From Dama dama (taxonomy: Eukaryota > Chordata > Mammalia > Artiodactyla > Cervidae), in the NCBI RefSeq assembly GCF_033118175.1, contig NC_083681.1:18680001-18744000 (forward strand): DNA of 64,000 nucleotides. Reading direction: 5' to 3'. The notes beneath the pieces were generated by a model that saw only the letters and a list, made by a program, of their open reading frames with translations, was not told the DNA's origin and did not search any database. How positions within the stretch are numbered: position 1 is the first letter of the stretch; the number at the start of each line of letters is the position of its first letter. Shown here piece by piece: positions 22,676-34,444 of this stretch. The translations under genes and the position numbers were made by a program.

Positions 22676-24785
22676 TGTTGTTCAGTCACTCAGTTGTGTT
22701 GACTCTGTGCAACCCTGTGGGCTGCAGCACGCTAGGCTTCCCTGTCCTTCACAACTTCTCAGAGCTTCCTCAAACTCAAGTCCATTGAGTCAGTGATGCC
22801 ATCCAACCATCTCATCCACTGTGGCCCCCTTCTCCTCCTGCCTTCTATCTCTCCCAGCATCAGGCACTTTTCCAATGAGTTGGCTCTTCATATCAGGTCA
22901 CCAAAGTATTGGAGTTTCAGCTTCAGCATCAATTCTTCCCACAAATTATTCAGGGTTGATTTCCTTTAGGACTGACTGGTTTAATCTCCTTGCAGTCCAA
23001 GGGACTCTCAAGAGTCTTCTCCAACACCACAGTTCAAAAGCATCAATTCTTTGGTGCTCAGCCTTCTTCATGGTCCAACTTTCACATCCATACATGACTC
23101 CTAAAAAAACCATAGCTTTGACTAGATGGACCTTTGTTGGCAAAGTAATGTCTCTGCTTTTTACTATGCTGTCTAGGTTGGTCATAGCTTTCCTTCCAAG
23201 GAGTAAGTGTGATAATTTCATGGCTGCTGTCACCATCTGCAGGGGTTTTGGAGCCCCAGATAATAAAGTCTGTCACTGCTTCCATTGTTTCCCCATCCAT
23301 TTACCATGAAGTGATGGGACCAGATGCCATGATCTTAGTTTTTTGAATGCTGAGTTGTAAGCCAGCTTTTTCACTCTCCTCTTTCGTTTTCATCAAGAAG
23401 CTCTTTAGTTCTTCCTCACTTTCTGCCAATTGGGTAGCATCATCTGCATATCTGAGGTTATTGCTATTCTCCCAGCAATCTTGATTCCAGCTTGTGCTTC
23501 ATCCAGGCTGTCATTTCACATGATGTACCCTGCATAAAAGTTAAATAAACAGGGCAACAATATACAGCCTTGATGCACTCCTTTCCCAATTTTGAACCAG
23601 TCCATTGTTCCATGTCGGTTCTAACTGTTGCTTCTTGACCTGCATACAGGTTTCTCAGGAGGCTGGTAATATGGTCTAGTATTCCCATCTCTTGAAGAAT
23701 TTTCCACAGTTTGTTGTGATCCACAAAGTCAAAGGCTTTAGAGCAGTCAATGAAGCACCTGTTTTTCTGGAATTCCCTTGCTTTTTCTGTGATCCAACAG
23801 ACGTTGGCAATATAATCTCTGGTTCCTCTGCCTTTTCTAAATCCAGCATGAACATCTGGAAGTTCTCAGTTCACATACTGTTGAAGTCTGGTTTGGAGGA
23901 TTTTGAGCATGACCTTGCTAGCATGTGAGATGAGTGCAATTGTGTGGTAGTGTGAATGTTCTTCAGCATTGCCTTTCTTTGGGATTGGAATGAAAACTGA
24001 CCTTTTCTAGTCCTGTGGTTACTGCTGAGTTTTCCAAATTTGCTGGCATACTGAGTGCAGCACTTTCACAGCATCATCTTTTAGGATTTGAAATAGCTCA
24101 ACTGGAATTCCATCACCTCCACCAGCTTTGTTTGTAGTGATGCTTCCTAAGGCCCATTTGATTTCACACTTCAGGATGTCTGGCTCTAGGTAAGTGATCA
24201 CACCATCATGGTTATCCGGATCATTAAAATCTTTTTTGTATAGTTCTTCTGTGTATTATTGCCACCTCTTCTTAATATCTTCTCCTTCTGTTAGGTTTAT
24301 ACTGTTTATTTTTTGTCCTTTATTGTGTCTATTTTTGCATGAAATGTTTCTTTGGCATGTCTGATTTTCTTAAGGAGACCTCTAGTCTTTCCCATTCTAC
24401 TGTTTTCCTCTATTTCTTAGAATTGTTCACTTAGGAAGGCTTTCTTATCTCTCCTTGCTATTCTTTGGAACTCTGTATTCAGATGGGTATATCCTCCTTT
24501 TCTCCTTTGCCTTTCTCTTTTCTGTTTCAGTTATTTGTAAGGCCTCCTCAGACAACCATTTTACCTTTTTGCATTTCTTTTTCTTGGGGATGGTCTGCCT
24601 CCTGTACAATGTTACAAACCTCTGTCTATAGTTCTTCAGGCACTCTGTCTATAAGATCTAATCCCTTGAACCTATTTGCCACTACCACTACAAAATCATA
24701 AGGGATTTGATTTATGTCATACCCGAATGGCTTAGTGATTTTCCCTACTTTCTTCAATTTAAGTCTGAAGTTTGCAATAAGGAGG
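22676..24785 (-). mobile_element. BovB LINE, 2.1 kb
   Basis: Antisense BovB reaching from the tail side (tgttgttcagtcactcag) through the RT domain (YADD codons at 23439-23450, minus strand) to the region upstream of RT (gattttccctactttcttca). Many stops and indels. Its low-coordinate border is a 12-bp direct repeat CATTTACATTCT (22664-22675) whose partner (24997-25008) lies beyond an adjoining Bov-tA. Confidence 0.95.
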
Positions 24786-24787
24786 AC

Positions 24788-24990
24788 ATTCAAGTGTTAG
24801 TCACTCGGTTGTGTCCGATTCTTATTCAACCCCATGGACTGTAGGCAGGCTCCTTTGTCCATGAGATTTCTCAGGCAAGAATACTGTAGTGGGTTGCCAT
24901 TCCCTTCTCAAGGGGATCTTCCAGACCCAGGAATCATATTCAGGTCTCCTGCACTGCAGGCAGATTCTTTACCGTCTAAGCCAACCAGGT
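24788..24990 (-). mobile_element. Bov-tA SINE joined to BovB 5' end
   Basis: Antisense Bov-tA abutting the 5'-truncated end of the BovB copy, same orientation, inside the same 12-bp target-site duplication. See findings for the chimera interpretation. Confidence 0.9.
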
Positions 24991-25008
24991 GAGATCCATT
25001 TACATTCT

Positions 25009-25940
25009 AAAATAGCACACTTAAGAAATTTATCCTCCCACTATAAAGTATACCTACCTCCTAAAAAAAAATAAGAGTCATGAATTGAGTATGGAGATTA
25101 AAGTTACAGCAATGCACTTCTCCTGGCTCCAAATCATAATGACCTCATCTATAATGGAAGAGGAGAGAGCAAGAACAAAAGTGAGAGAGAGAGAGACAGA
25201 AAGAGGAGCTGAAGGGGCTGGAGGCTGCACAAGGGAGAAAGAAGAAACGACTCAGACGTGTACAGAGAGATACCAAAGGCCACAAAACAACTTTTGTTAC
25301 TTATGGCTTCATATGTAAGCACTTGAATTTCACAAATTCCTAGTTCATATGAATTCAAAGTTAAACACAGGGACTCTCTCTATACCGTAATAAAGCCTGT
25401 CCTCTTTAAGGGAAGTTGCCAGAAGCAACGTGCATCTAACCATGGGATGTATCCTGTCACTGTTTTTCAAACGGAACCTCCACTGAAGTGAACTTCAATG
25501 ACAGGATATGATCCAGCTCCAAGACGTATTTCCGAGGCAGCTTCACGCTGTGAGAGCTGGGCCACACAGCATGAAGCAGAACAAATAAGTCATGGATCAG
25601 CAGGGATGGGGGGCGGGGAACAGGTAGAAATGAAACTAACCACATTACTCATTCTGACCACATTACTCATTGGATATATTGTACGAATTTAAGAATTTAA
25701 GGAAGAAAGGAAGGAAAGATTGTAAACCATTTTATTTCCTCCCTTCTTTCTTCCAGAAAACCTGAGGTATGTATTTTAATATCCTGTCCATTCTAAAACT
25801 CATACTTATGCATATGCTTTCCAATGAAACTATAATTTCTCTTATTCATTTATTCAGTCAGTAAACTCTTTGGTTAAGAACTTACTAAAGTTTCTTGGCT
25901 GCCTAATATGTGCTACTATTTGCTTGTGAGTGTGTTAGTT
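25009..25940. other. intron 1 interval with GA-rich tract
   Basis: A purine-rich stretch at 25157-25255 includes a short (GA)n run near 25181-25196. No gene or named repeat otherwise. Confidence 0.5.
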
Positions 25941-26209
25941 GCCGGAGAAGGCAATGGCACCCCACTCCAGTACTCTTGCCTGGAAAATCCCATGGACGGA
26001 GGAGCCTGGTAGGCTGCAGTCCATGGGGTTGCTAACAGACACGACTGAGCGACTTCACTTTCACTTTTCACTTTCATGCACTGGAGAAGGAAATGGCAGC
26101 CCACTCCAGTGTTCTTGCCTGGAGAATCCCAGGGACGGGGAGCCTGGTGGGCTGCCATCTGTGGGGTCGCAAAGTCGGACACGACTGAGGTGACTCAGCA
26201 GCAGCAGCA
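25941..26209 (+). mobile_element. Bov-tA2 SINE
   Basis: Sense Bov-tA2 with two body units and the terminal CAG-repeat end (agcagcagcagcat near 26199-26210). Confidence 0.92.
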
Positions 26210-26415
26210 TGTTCGTTGCTCAGTGGCGTCCAACTCTTTGTGACCCCGTGGACTACAGGCCGCCAGGCTCCAATGTTCATGGAATTCTCCAGGCAAGAAT
26301 ATTGGAGTGGGTAGCCATTCTCTTCTCTGGGGGATCTTCCGGACCTGGGGATCAAACCCACATTTCCTGCATTGCAGGCAGATTCTTTACCTTCTGAGAC
26401 ACCAAGGAAGTCCCC
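26210..26415 (-). mobile_element. Bov-tA SINE
   Basis: Antisense Bov-tA placed tail-to-tail directly after the Bov-tA2, forming an inverted SINE pair. Confidence 0.92.
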
Positions 26416-26539
26416 CAATATGTACCATACATGAAGAATTTAGAACTTTAAAGGCCCACGTATTTCATGGTCCCAGGCCTTCTTCTCTAAAGAGCAGATT
26501 AGCAGGCTCTTGCTGTGTGCCTTGAAAAACACACCACAT

Positions 26540-26640
26540 GCCTCTATCCTAGAACCCACCATGCTGCTTGTGGTTCTTCTTCTAAGACTGTAAGCTCCCG
26601 GAGGACAGGAATATTATAGAAACACAATGTTATGTCTCAG
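26540..26640 (+). repeat. L2-like 3' end remnant
   Basis: Contains gactgtaagctcccggagga, characteristic of L2 3' ends. Highly diverged. Confidence 0.4.
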
Positions 26641-27063
26641 ATCCATGCTGTTAAGTTGCACGTTATCAGCTAAAGATTTAGAATTAAAGCTTAAAGATTT
26701 CTATGGAGCCATCTTCTTGGGGAGATTTTTAATCTATCATACCTGCCGTCTGTAAATACCTGGGATACAATAATAACCTGAGCACTTCTATAAAAATCAT
26801 AGATTAACCAGTGTATATTAGTAGAGCATTTTAAATTAGATTGGAAGGAAGCTAAAAAGTAAATGATAGATTTTCTTTACATTGTAGCAGCCTAGATGAC
26901 CTGTTATATTTTTTCCATATCTACATTTCTATGATTCAGAAATTTAGCCATCTAATTATAATAAGCATAAGTAGCTAGCAGTTTTGAGAAACCAACATTC
27001 TGATGTAATTAAGGCATTTTCAAAGTGGCCAAGTAAGCCAAATTTCAAAGAATAGAAAAGGTA

Positions 27064-27092
<29 letters not shown>
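27064..27092. repeat. (GT)n microsatellite
   Basis: Thirteen or more uninterrupted GT units at about 27065-27090. Confidence 0.97.
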
Positions 27093-27094
<2 letters not shown>

Positions 27095-27199
27095 GTTACC
27101 TTAAAAGGAAGACAAGGAAAAGTAATTTTCTTTTCCCTCCACTGGACTATGTCTCACTCACAGGAGATGCTCAGTAAATGTTTACTAAATTAATGAATA

Positions 27200-27770
27200 A
27201 ACGCTGCAATTAACTGTTGAGATGCCATAATGTTAAAAAGCAAGGTAGACAAAGACTGTAGGTAAGAAACCCTTTGAAGTGAACTCAAGGAGTGTTACAG
27301 TAAAAGGAATATGAGCTCAGTTAGATAAAACTGGGGTTTGGATTTAAATCTGAAACATGAAAGAATAGAAAAGCAGGTGCAAGCAAGTGAGAAATAGTGG
27401 GTTTTGTTTTGGTTTGGTTTGGTTTTGTAAACGGCTGGTACAGACTGCACCCCAGATAGAGCTTTCAGGAAAGGAGTGCTCCTCTAAACGTGGTGGAAAA
27501 AACTTTAGACTTTCTCTCAGTGTTATGAAGTTGAATAAGTTAGTCTCTCAAAACTTTCTTTTTTTCTTTTTAATGGGTGTGATACAACCATATGAGTTTA
27601 TGGATTAATAGATATAACCTATATAAAAGTATCTACAACCATAGACACTCAATGAATCTTCTTTCCTTCTTTCTTCTGGCTCACCCAGACTTCTGGAAAC
27701 CTCTTGACTGGAGCTGTATAGTGAACTTTTTGTGATGATAGAAATGTTCTCTATAACCACCACCCAATAC
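27200..27770. other. intron 1 interval, no feature recognised
   Basis: Intronic sequence with a short GGTTT pentanucleotide patch near 27408-27427. No gene or nameable repeat. Confidence 0.5.
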
Positions 27771-27774
27771 AGTA

Positions 27775-28105
27775 GCCTTCCGCCACATGTAGCAGTTAAA
27801 CATTTGAAATGTGGTTACTGTGAATGAGGAACTAAATTTTAATGCTATGCAATTGTGATTTAAATTAAAATAGCCATGTGTGGCTAGAGGCTACTATACT
27901 GAACAGTGTAGCCACAGACCAGCGTTGTGCAATAGAAGTTACTAATAATGTAAATGCTAAAAAAGTGGCTATTGAGCACTTGAAATGTGGCTAGTAGGGT
28001 AAATGAGGAACTGAATTTTTTATTTATTTCATTGAAATTCATTTTAATTTAAATAGCCCCCTGTACCTGGTGGTTATAAATACTAAAAAGCACAACTCTA
28101 GACCA
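27775..28105. repeat. two MER5-like hAT DNA transposon remnants
   Basis: Two related segments, 27775-27905 and about 27915-28105. Each carries the phrases ttgaaatgtgg, aatgaggaact and (first copy) gccatgtgtggctag, typical of MER5/Charlie elements. The strand cannot be set with confidence. Confidence 0.5.
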
Positions 28106-28117
28106 GAGCTTCTCAAA

Positions 28118-28331
28118 TCTTGAAGTGTTAGTTGCTTAGTCGTGTCCGACTCTTTGTGATCCCGTGCACTGTAGCCTGCCAAGCTCCTGAGTCCATGGGG
28201 ATTCTCCAGGCAAGAATACTGGAGAGGGTGGCCATTCCCTTCTCCAGGGGATGTTCCCAAAACAGGGATCAAACCTTGGTCTCCTGCATTGCAGGCAGAC
28301 TCTTTACTGTCTGAGCCACTGGGGAAACCTG
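28118..28331 (-). mobile_element. Bov-tA SINE
   Basis: Antisense, essentially complete, from gtgttagttgcttagtcgtg to the degenerate tRNA head near 28331. Confidence 0.92.
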
Positions 28332-28476
28332 GTATGAATCACCTGAGAATCTTGCTAAATTACATGCTCTGATTTAGTAGATTTGGAGAGAAGTCTGAGA
28401 CTCTGCACTTCAAACACTCTCAGAGGATGCCTATGATGCTTGTCCCTGGACCCCATTTTGAGCTGTAAGCCTCTAC

Positions 28477-29414
28477 AGTTGTTGTTCAGTTGCTCAGTCA
28501 TGTCTGACTCTGCGACCCCATGGACTGCAGCACGTCAGGCTTCCCTGTCCATCACCAACTCCTGGAGCTTGCTCAAACTCATGTCCATTGAGTCAGTGGT
28601 GCCATCCAACCATCTTATCCTCTGTCGTCCCTTCTCCTCCTGCTTTCTATCTTTCCCAGCATCAGGATCTTTTCCACTGAGTCAGCTCTTCACATCAGGT
28701 AGCCAAAGTATTGGAGCTTCAGCTTCAGCATCAGTCCTTCCAATGAATATTCAGGACTGATTTCCTTTAGGGTTGACTGGTTTGATCTCCTTGCAGTCCA
28801 AGGGACTCTCTAGAGTCTTCTCCAACACCACAGTTCGAAAGTATCGATTCTTCGGGGCTCAGCCTTCTTCATGGTCCTACTCTCATATCCATACATGACT
28901 ACTGGGAAAACCATAGCTTTGACTATACGGGCCTTTGTCAGCAAAATAATTTCTCTGATTTTAATACACTGTCTAGGTTTGTCACAGCTTTTCTTTCAAG
29001 GAGCAAGAATCTTTTAATTTCATGGCTGCAGTCACCATCTGCAGTGATTTTGAAGCCCAAGAAAATACAGTCTTTCACTGTTTCCATTGTTTCCCCATCT
29101 ATTTGACATGAAGTGATGGGACCAGATGCCAAGATCTTAGTTTTCTGAATGTAGACTTTTAAGCCAGCTTTTTCATTCTCCTCTTTCACCTTCATCAAGA
29201 AGCTCTTTAGTTCCTCTTCGCTTTCTGCCATTAGGGTGGTGTCATCTGCATATTTGAGGTTAGTGCTAGTTCTCCTGGCAGTCTTGATTCCAGCTTGTGC
29301 TTCATCCAGTCTGGCATTTTGCATGATGTACTCTATATATAAGTTAAATAAGCAGGGTGACAATATACAGCCTTAACATATTCCTTTCCCAATTTGAACC
29401 AGTCTGTTGTTCCA
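28477..29414 (-). mobile_element. BovB LINE, 3' 940 bp
   Basis: Antisense BovB from the tail region to just past the RT YADD box (codons at 29241-29252, minus strand). A 141-codon open stretch (28938-29363) covers the YADD region; the rest is broken. Confidence 0.94.
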
Positions 29415-29639
29415 GTCCAAGGCTCTACCATAGTGTTTCCAGTTCTGAGATCTCTCAACCCTGAATCCATGGAACTAGTGGCAGCAATACATAGGCTATT
29501 TAGGAGCTATTTTTGACACTTCAAAAAGCTTAACAGCACCTCTGACACTTGCTGGCAAGAATGCAAAAATGATACATTATTTATGGTATGGAGAGGTACA
29601 ATTTCTAGCAATTTTATTTCTAAGAAAATTCCCCAAAGA

Positions 29640-30500
29640 TAATCTAGGAAAAATACAAAAGGTGTACATACAGGCTATTCACTGCAGCACTGTTTATAAA
29701 GTCTAAAGAGAAAATCCTATGTTTAACAATAGTTTTGCAGGAAAGAAAGTGGGCCTGAGAGGATGGTCACATCCTAGGTTTCTGTCGAGTGTCTGGAATG
29801 GCTGCCAAGCATGGGTTCTTGGCTTCGCAAAGGGAAGAATTCAAGAGCTAACCACAGTAAAGTGAAAAAAGGTTTACTCAGGGCAAAACACCCCACAGAC
29901 TGAGTATGGGCCACCTCAGAAGATGAGAAGCTTCAGGGTACAGGGTTGTTGGTTTTTATAAGGGTGGGTAATCTCATAGGCTAATGAGTGGGAAGATTAT
30001 TCCAATTATTTTGGGGAAGTGATGGGGATTTCCAGGAACTGGGCCACTGCCCACTTTTTAGTCTTTTATGGTCCAATCTCAGAACTGTCATGTCAGTTAG
30101 CTGATATATTACAGTGAGTGTATACTGAGTCTTAAGGTCTAGTGGAAGTCAATCATCTGCCATCTTAGACCTAGTTGGTTCTAACCAGTTTATGTCCTGT
30201 CCTCAAGGACTGTCGTTCTTTTAAAGGTTATGTCCCACTGCCTTCCTGTCTCAGGGAACTAGCTTAATAAATACAAAAGAGTACTGTGTAGCTATAAAAA
30301 GCAAAGTAAATATCTCTATACACTCTATAAAATGACTGCCAAGATATACTAAAAAATAAGCGTGGAGGAAAATGGGTATGGAATGCAAACATTTACCTAT
30401 ATTTTTTAATATTTTTAAGTGAAAACAGGTAACTGCTTTTAAAGTTACCTATAGGTCAGAAGAGAGAAAAAGTAAGATATATTATGTCTGAATATGCCTT
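29640..30500 (+). repeat. L1 3' region split by an LTR
   Basis: L1-like 3' sequence before (gcagcactgtttataa) and after (ctagcttaataaatac…tataaaaagcaaag…gactgccaagatatac) the LTR at 29736-30253. The two halves continue the same L1 phrase, so the LTR inserted into L1. Confidence 0.6.
29736..30253 (-). mobile_element. solo LTR of an endogenous retrovirus
   Basis: 518-bp unit bounded by TG (29736) and CA (30253). Read on the minus strand it starts TGAGACAGG, has a TATAAAA-like box (plus-strand ttttataa near 29954) and ends in a retrovirus-like R/U5 stretch. No internal gag, pol or env sequence is present, so it is a solo LTR. A clean target-site duplication was not seen. Family name not assigned. 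Confidence 0.7.
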
Positions 30501-30669
30501 GGTTTATAGATTTGTATTAGGAACCATTTTACATAACCATAAAACAAAACTTTAATTTTAAAATAAGCTACATATAAAATTAAAAACAACATGTTACATG
30601 AACTTAAAAGGATGTCTTAAGTTGGTGGCAAAGCCAAACAGGAATTATTTCAAATGACTTTAAAACATA

Positions 30670-30845
30670 CTAATTTGTGACAATCTAGAATGGTGGGCTG
30701 GGGTGGGAGATGGGAAGAAGTTTCAAGAGGGAGGGGACAAATGTATACCTATGGCTGATCATGCTGAAGTATGGCAGAAACCAACACAACATTGTAAAGC
30801 AATTATCCTTCAATTAGAAATAAATAAAATTTTTAAAAATACACT
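30670..30845 (+). repeat. ruminant L1 3' end
   Basis: L1 3' UTR with aaaccaacacaacattgta, caattatccttcaatta and an A-rich tail (aaataaataaaat). Confidence 0.75.
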
Positions 30846-31145
30846 AATTTGATAGTACATTCTTAATAGAATACACCATAGGAACAATAAGAACTGTAAA
30901 ACCTTGAACACCTTGAGAGGTGGTGTAGATATTATCTTGAAACTGTATGTATGCATATTGTGGAATAAAACAAGTAAGGAAGTATATTAATGTATTGATT
31001 TCTGGTACAGGAAAAAGACTGGAACCCCAGTCACACCAAATGGCAAGAAACTTTAGTGAAGTCATGACAAAAAGACCTTCGAGGCATCAATAAGAACAAC
31101 TACACTGGATTGAAATGACTCCAGTATGTTTGAATTCGTGAAGTA

Positions 31146-31410
31146 GGGCTTTCCTGATGGTGCAGTGGTAAAGAATCTGCCTGCCAATGCAGGGACACCG
31201 GTTAGACCCCTGGTCTGGGAAAATTCCACATGCCACAGGGCAACTAAGCCCAAGCACCACAACTACTGGGCCTGTGAGCTGCAACTACTGAGGCCTGCAC
31301 ACCTAGAGCCTGTGCACCGCAACCAAGAGCAGGCCCCACTCGCTGCAACTAGAGAAAGCCTGAGTGTGCGGCAACAGACACAGCACAGCCAAAAATAAAT
31401 GAATAAATTA
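31146..31410 (+). mobile_element. CHR-type SINE, long form
   Basis: Sense CHR SINE with extended 3' body (caactaagcccaagcacc, ctgcaactac) and aaataaatgaataaa tail. Confidence 0.85.
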
Positions 31411-31510
31411 AATCATTGTTATTAAGAAAAAAAAGGAAAATCATTCCTGGTTCTCCTTCTCTGGGAACCCCCCAACCAATCTGCCCACAATTGGTCATCT
31501 ATGGTGGATG

Positions 31511-31629
31511 CTCGATGGGCATGAGTTTGAGTAAACTCCGGGAGCTGGTGATGGACAGGGAGGCCTGGCGTGCTGCGATTCATGGGGTCGCAAATAGTCA
31601 GACACGACTGAGCGACTGAACTGAACTGA
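31511..31629 (+). mobile_element. BovB LINE, terminal 119 bp
   Basis: Only the extreme 3' end of BovB, with the cgactgaactgaactga tail. Such short pieces are also annotated as ART2A. Confidence 0.9.
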
Positions 31630-31793
31630 TGAATCAGGCCCATGAAAATATTCTGGGAAATATATGAGCTTGGATGAATAAAAATACATCCTGATCTTCA
31701 GTAACATTAAACTGTAGTTTAAATTCCCTTCGACTGCAAACATAGGTAACAAATTAGAGAGGTATTACTATTAGTGGTGCCTATGACTTTGCC

Positions 31794-32006
31794 GCCAGGC
31801 TTCCCTGGTGGCTCAGAGGTTAAAGCGTCTGCCTGCAATGCAGGAGACCCGGGTTCGACCCCGGAGTCGGGAAGATCCCCTGGAGAAGGAAATGGCAACC
31901 CACTCCAGTATTCTTGCCTGGAGAATCCCATGGAGGGAGGAGCCTGGTAGGCTACAGTCCACGGGGTCGCAAAGAGTCAGACATGACTGAGCAACTTCAC
32001 TCACTC
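31794..32006 (+). mobile_element. Bov-tA SINE with 11-bp TSD
   Basis: Sense Bov-tA, complete tRNA-like head with B box ggttcgaccccgg. Direct repeat ATGACTTTGCC at 31783-31793 and 32007-32017 sets its borders. Low divergence suggests a young copy. Confidence 0.95.
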
Positions 32007-32370
32007 ATGACTTTGCCACTAAAGATTTTACAGAAATTTTCATATCATATGACAACTGTTGGCTGGAATTTCAAAATATCATTACTACTCCAAAATGATG
32101 GTAGTTAAAGACCCATTGTGAGATCTTTAATCTAACGTATTTTTTTTAAAGAGAGCACATATATTAACATCATATTGTGTTTTTAATAATTTAATACCTA
32201 AATAGATAGAATGGGTTTCCTCTATAAGCCTATGTATTTTATTTTTTGCATTTAAAAACATTATTCTGAGAAGGAAATACTGTAAACCCAACAGAAAGAT
32301 ACAGTCAGCAAAACCCAGAGCGTGGAAAACTCTCCAGGACATATGAACTATTTCTTTAAAAATAAACTGC

Positions 32371-33647
32371 TAGAGACCAGACGTGCCTGGGCTTCCTGAC
32401 TGGCCCTCCTTAGGGTTTTCAGGAAACAGAAGCAGCAGTAGTTGGATCCAAGCACTCGTGATGGTCTCCAGGTGCCCTGTGAGAGGAGAGGGGAGGGCGC
32501 CCCTGGAATCATCTTCCTCTTCGATGCCGCTCCCCTTCCCTTCTCCCTTATCCTCTGTCTCAGACATTTCTAACTCTTCCCCTCCGCCATGTCTTACATC
32601 ACTTCCCAGGAGATGAAGTGTACTCTTCACTGGTTTGCCAGCTGGCTGGGTTCTCAGTGTGAACCTTTCCAAAAGGACCTGGTAGCTAAGACAGTACTGG
32701 GAAAATCACAGCCACTGCTTGAAAGTCTGGAGCAAATACTGGAGATACTACCTGGTACCTCTGAGTGCCAGCTGCACCTTCGGGATAAATGGTTCTGAGG
32801 TTGGGCTGAGCAACAGCACAACAAATTTGTCAGGCAGCTGGAGGTCAGTAAGCCAGGCTTTGTGGCAAAATTTTACCAAGCTGTGGCTGCTACAGCTGAA
32901 GAATGCTAGGCATTAAAAATCAAAGATGATAACCAGAGCGAACGGAGTCAAGGCCACAACTTTACCGTGAGAACTTCAAACATGTCACTTAAAGATCTGG
33001 AGATGGTGTCCCGATCAGCTGATGGAACTCGCTGACCAGTACAGGCCTGGTGATTTCAACAGCCTATCAGCTGGACTCCTAGTGTACATGTTTTCCATTT
33101 AAGCAAATCCAGATCAGCAGTCTGCCTCCTAACTTACTTCTTTCCAAGAGAAGTCAAACGCTCAAGAATTTAAACATTTCTTTTGCAACTATAATCAAAA
33201 GAATCTACACATTATAACTCAAGCCTATTGTCAGTCCACAGGGGTATCAAACACAGCTCTTGAACTCCAGAAATGGAAGAATGGCAAAATAAGGTCATGT
33301 TTTTATAATTTAGCAGGGTTCAGATACCTGGTTTCACCACCACTACCAAATTCTAGCATAATTATCTGACATCCCAACTACTAGCTTTTCTAGTTATGAT
33401 TTAGTAAAAGTATGAAAAAAATCAGATTAGTTACTCCTTTCTCCACACTGACGCTTATCTGAGTCTAAGTAACAATGACTTTGCTTCTAAAATATATGTG
33501 ACATCCTTGGAGCTGGCAGCAGATAGTCTTATTCTATAAGTTTGCTCTATAACAATAAACAATATGAAAACAAGTGACACTCTTTACAAGTTGAAGGGCT
33601 TATTTTTTATATCAAAATAAAGAATTAATTTTCAGAACTAAAAAAAT
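32371..33647 (+). pseudogene. C14orf119: C14orf119 processed pseudogene
   Basis: Intronless retrocopy of the small conserved gene C14orf119 (cattle orthologue on another chromosome, by inference). The coding-like part is 32497-32909. The first frame gives PLESSSSSMPLPFPS, and after a one-base loss just before 32589 the next gives MSYITSQEMKCTLHWFASW and, later, ECQLHL. The start codon position reads GCG, a TGA replaces an expected Arg codon at 32796-32798 (DKWF*GWAEQ), and the frame then runs on to TAG at 32907-32909. A 3' UTR-like tail follows with AATAAA at 33616-33621 and an A-rich end at 33641-33646. Direct repeat AAATAAACTGC at 32360-32370 and 33648-33658 with a TT|AAAA-like site upstream marks LINE-mediated insertion. 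The parent protein is a small conserved protein whose function I do not know. It lies in SLC35F2 intron 1, antisense to that gene. Confidence 0.93.
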
Positions 33648-33658
33648 AAATAAACTGC

Positions 33659-34444
33659 AAGAATAAAAGAGCCAAGAAAAGAAAAAGACAATAGAAAAGA
33701 GCCAAGAGGAAGAGGAAACATATAGAAGAAAGAAGAAAGAGATGTAGATATAACAACTTATTGAAATGCATGGTACTTATGTGCATCTTTATATAAACAA
33801 ACTGTTTTAAAAATTAAGTTATAATTGGAGAAACTTGAACAGAGACTAGCTAGATGATAGTAAGGAATTATTGCTAATTTTTAGGTGGAATAATAGTACT
33901 ATGACTATGTTTCTTAAGTCCTCATCTTACATTTTGAGATTAATACTGAAATATTTATGCATGAAATTATATGATGCTTGAGATTTACTTTAGGATAATC
34001 TAGGAGGGGTGAAGTGGAGAAGTATGAAAGAAATGAGCTGATAATTATTGGTTGACCTGTATATCACAGCAGGTAATAGTCTCTACTTTTATTTAAATGT
34101 TCCCATAATTTTTTTAAGCTTAACAGAAACCTCACATTTAGCCATGATAAGACTATTCAGACAAACCCAAATATCACATTTACTTACTTTCAGTTATACA
34201 AACCAAATGTGGGAACACTCATTTTTTCTTACTAATCAGAAGCTTTAGTGTCTGATTAGTTACAAGAGAGAGAGAAAAAAATAAACTCATTATTATTTAA
34301 CAAATACAATTTAGACAAGTTTCAAAATATAAAATTCTGGGGAGAGAAGTAATGAAAACAGGTTTATAATGGAGGAAAACCTAGATTGTTGATCTAATAA
34401 AATTTCTCATATAGTATTCTATTTAGTATGTATTTGGCTCCCCA
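33659..34444. other. intron 1 interval, no feature recognised
   Basis: Begins with a purine-rich stretch (about 33660-33745), then AT-rich sequence. No gene or nameable repeat. Confidence 0.5.

Noticed and set aside
22142..22702. 186-codon plus-strand ORF
   Set aside because: No family motif, low-complexity composition, and its end lies in an antisense BovB tail; most likely chance.
31794..32006. tRNA gene (A and B box-like sequences, ggttcgaccccgg)
   Set aside because: The boxes belong to the tRNA-derived head of a Bov-tA SINE and the cloverleaf is incomplete; the same holds for all other Bov-tA and CHR copies.
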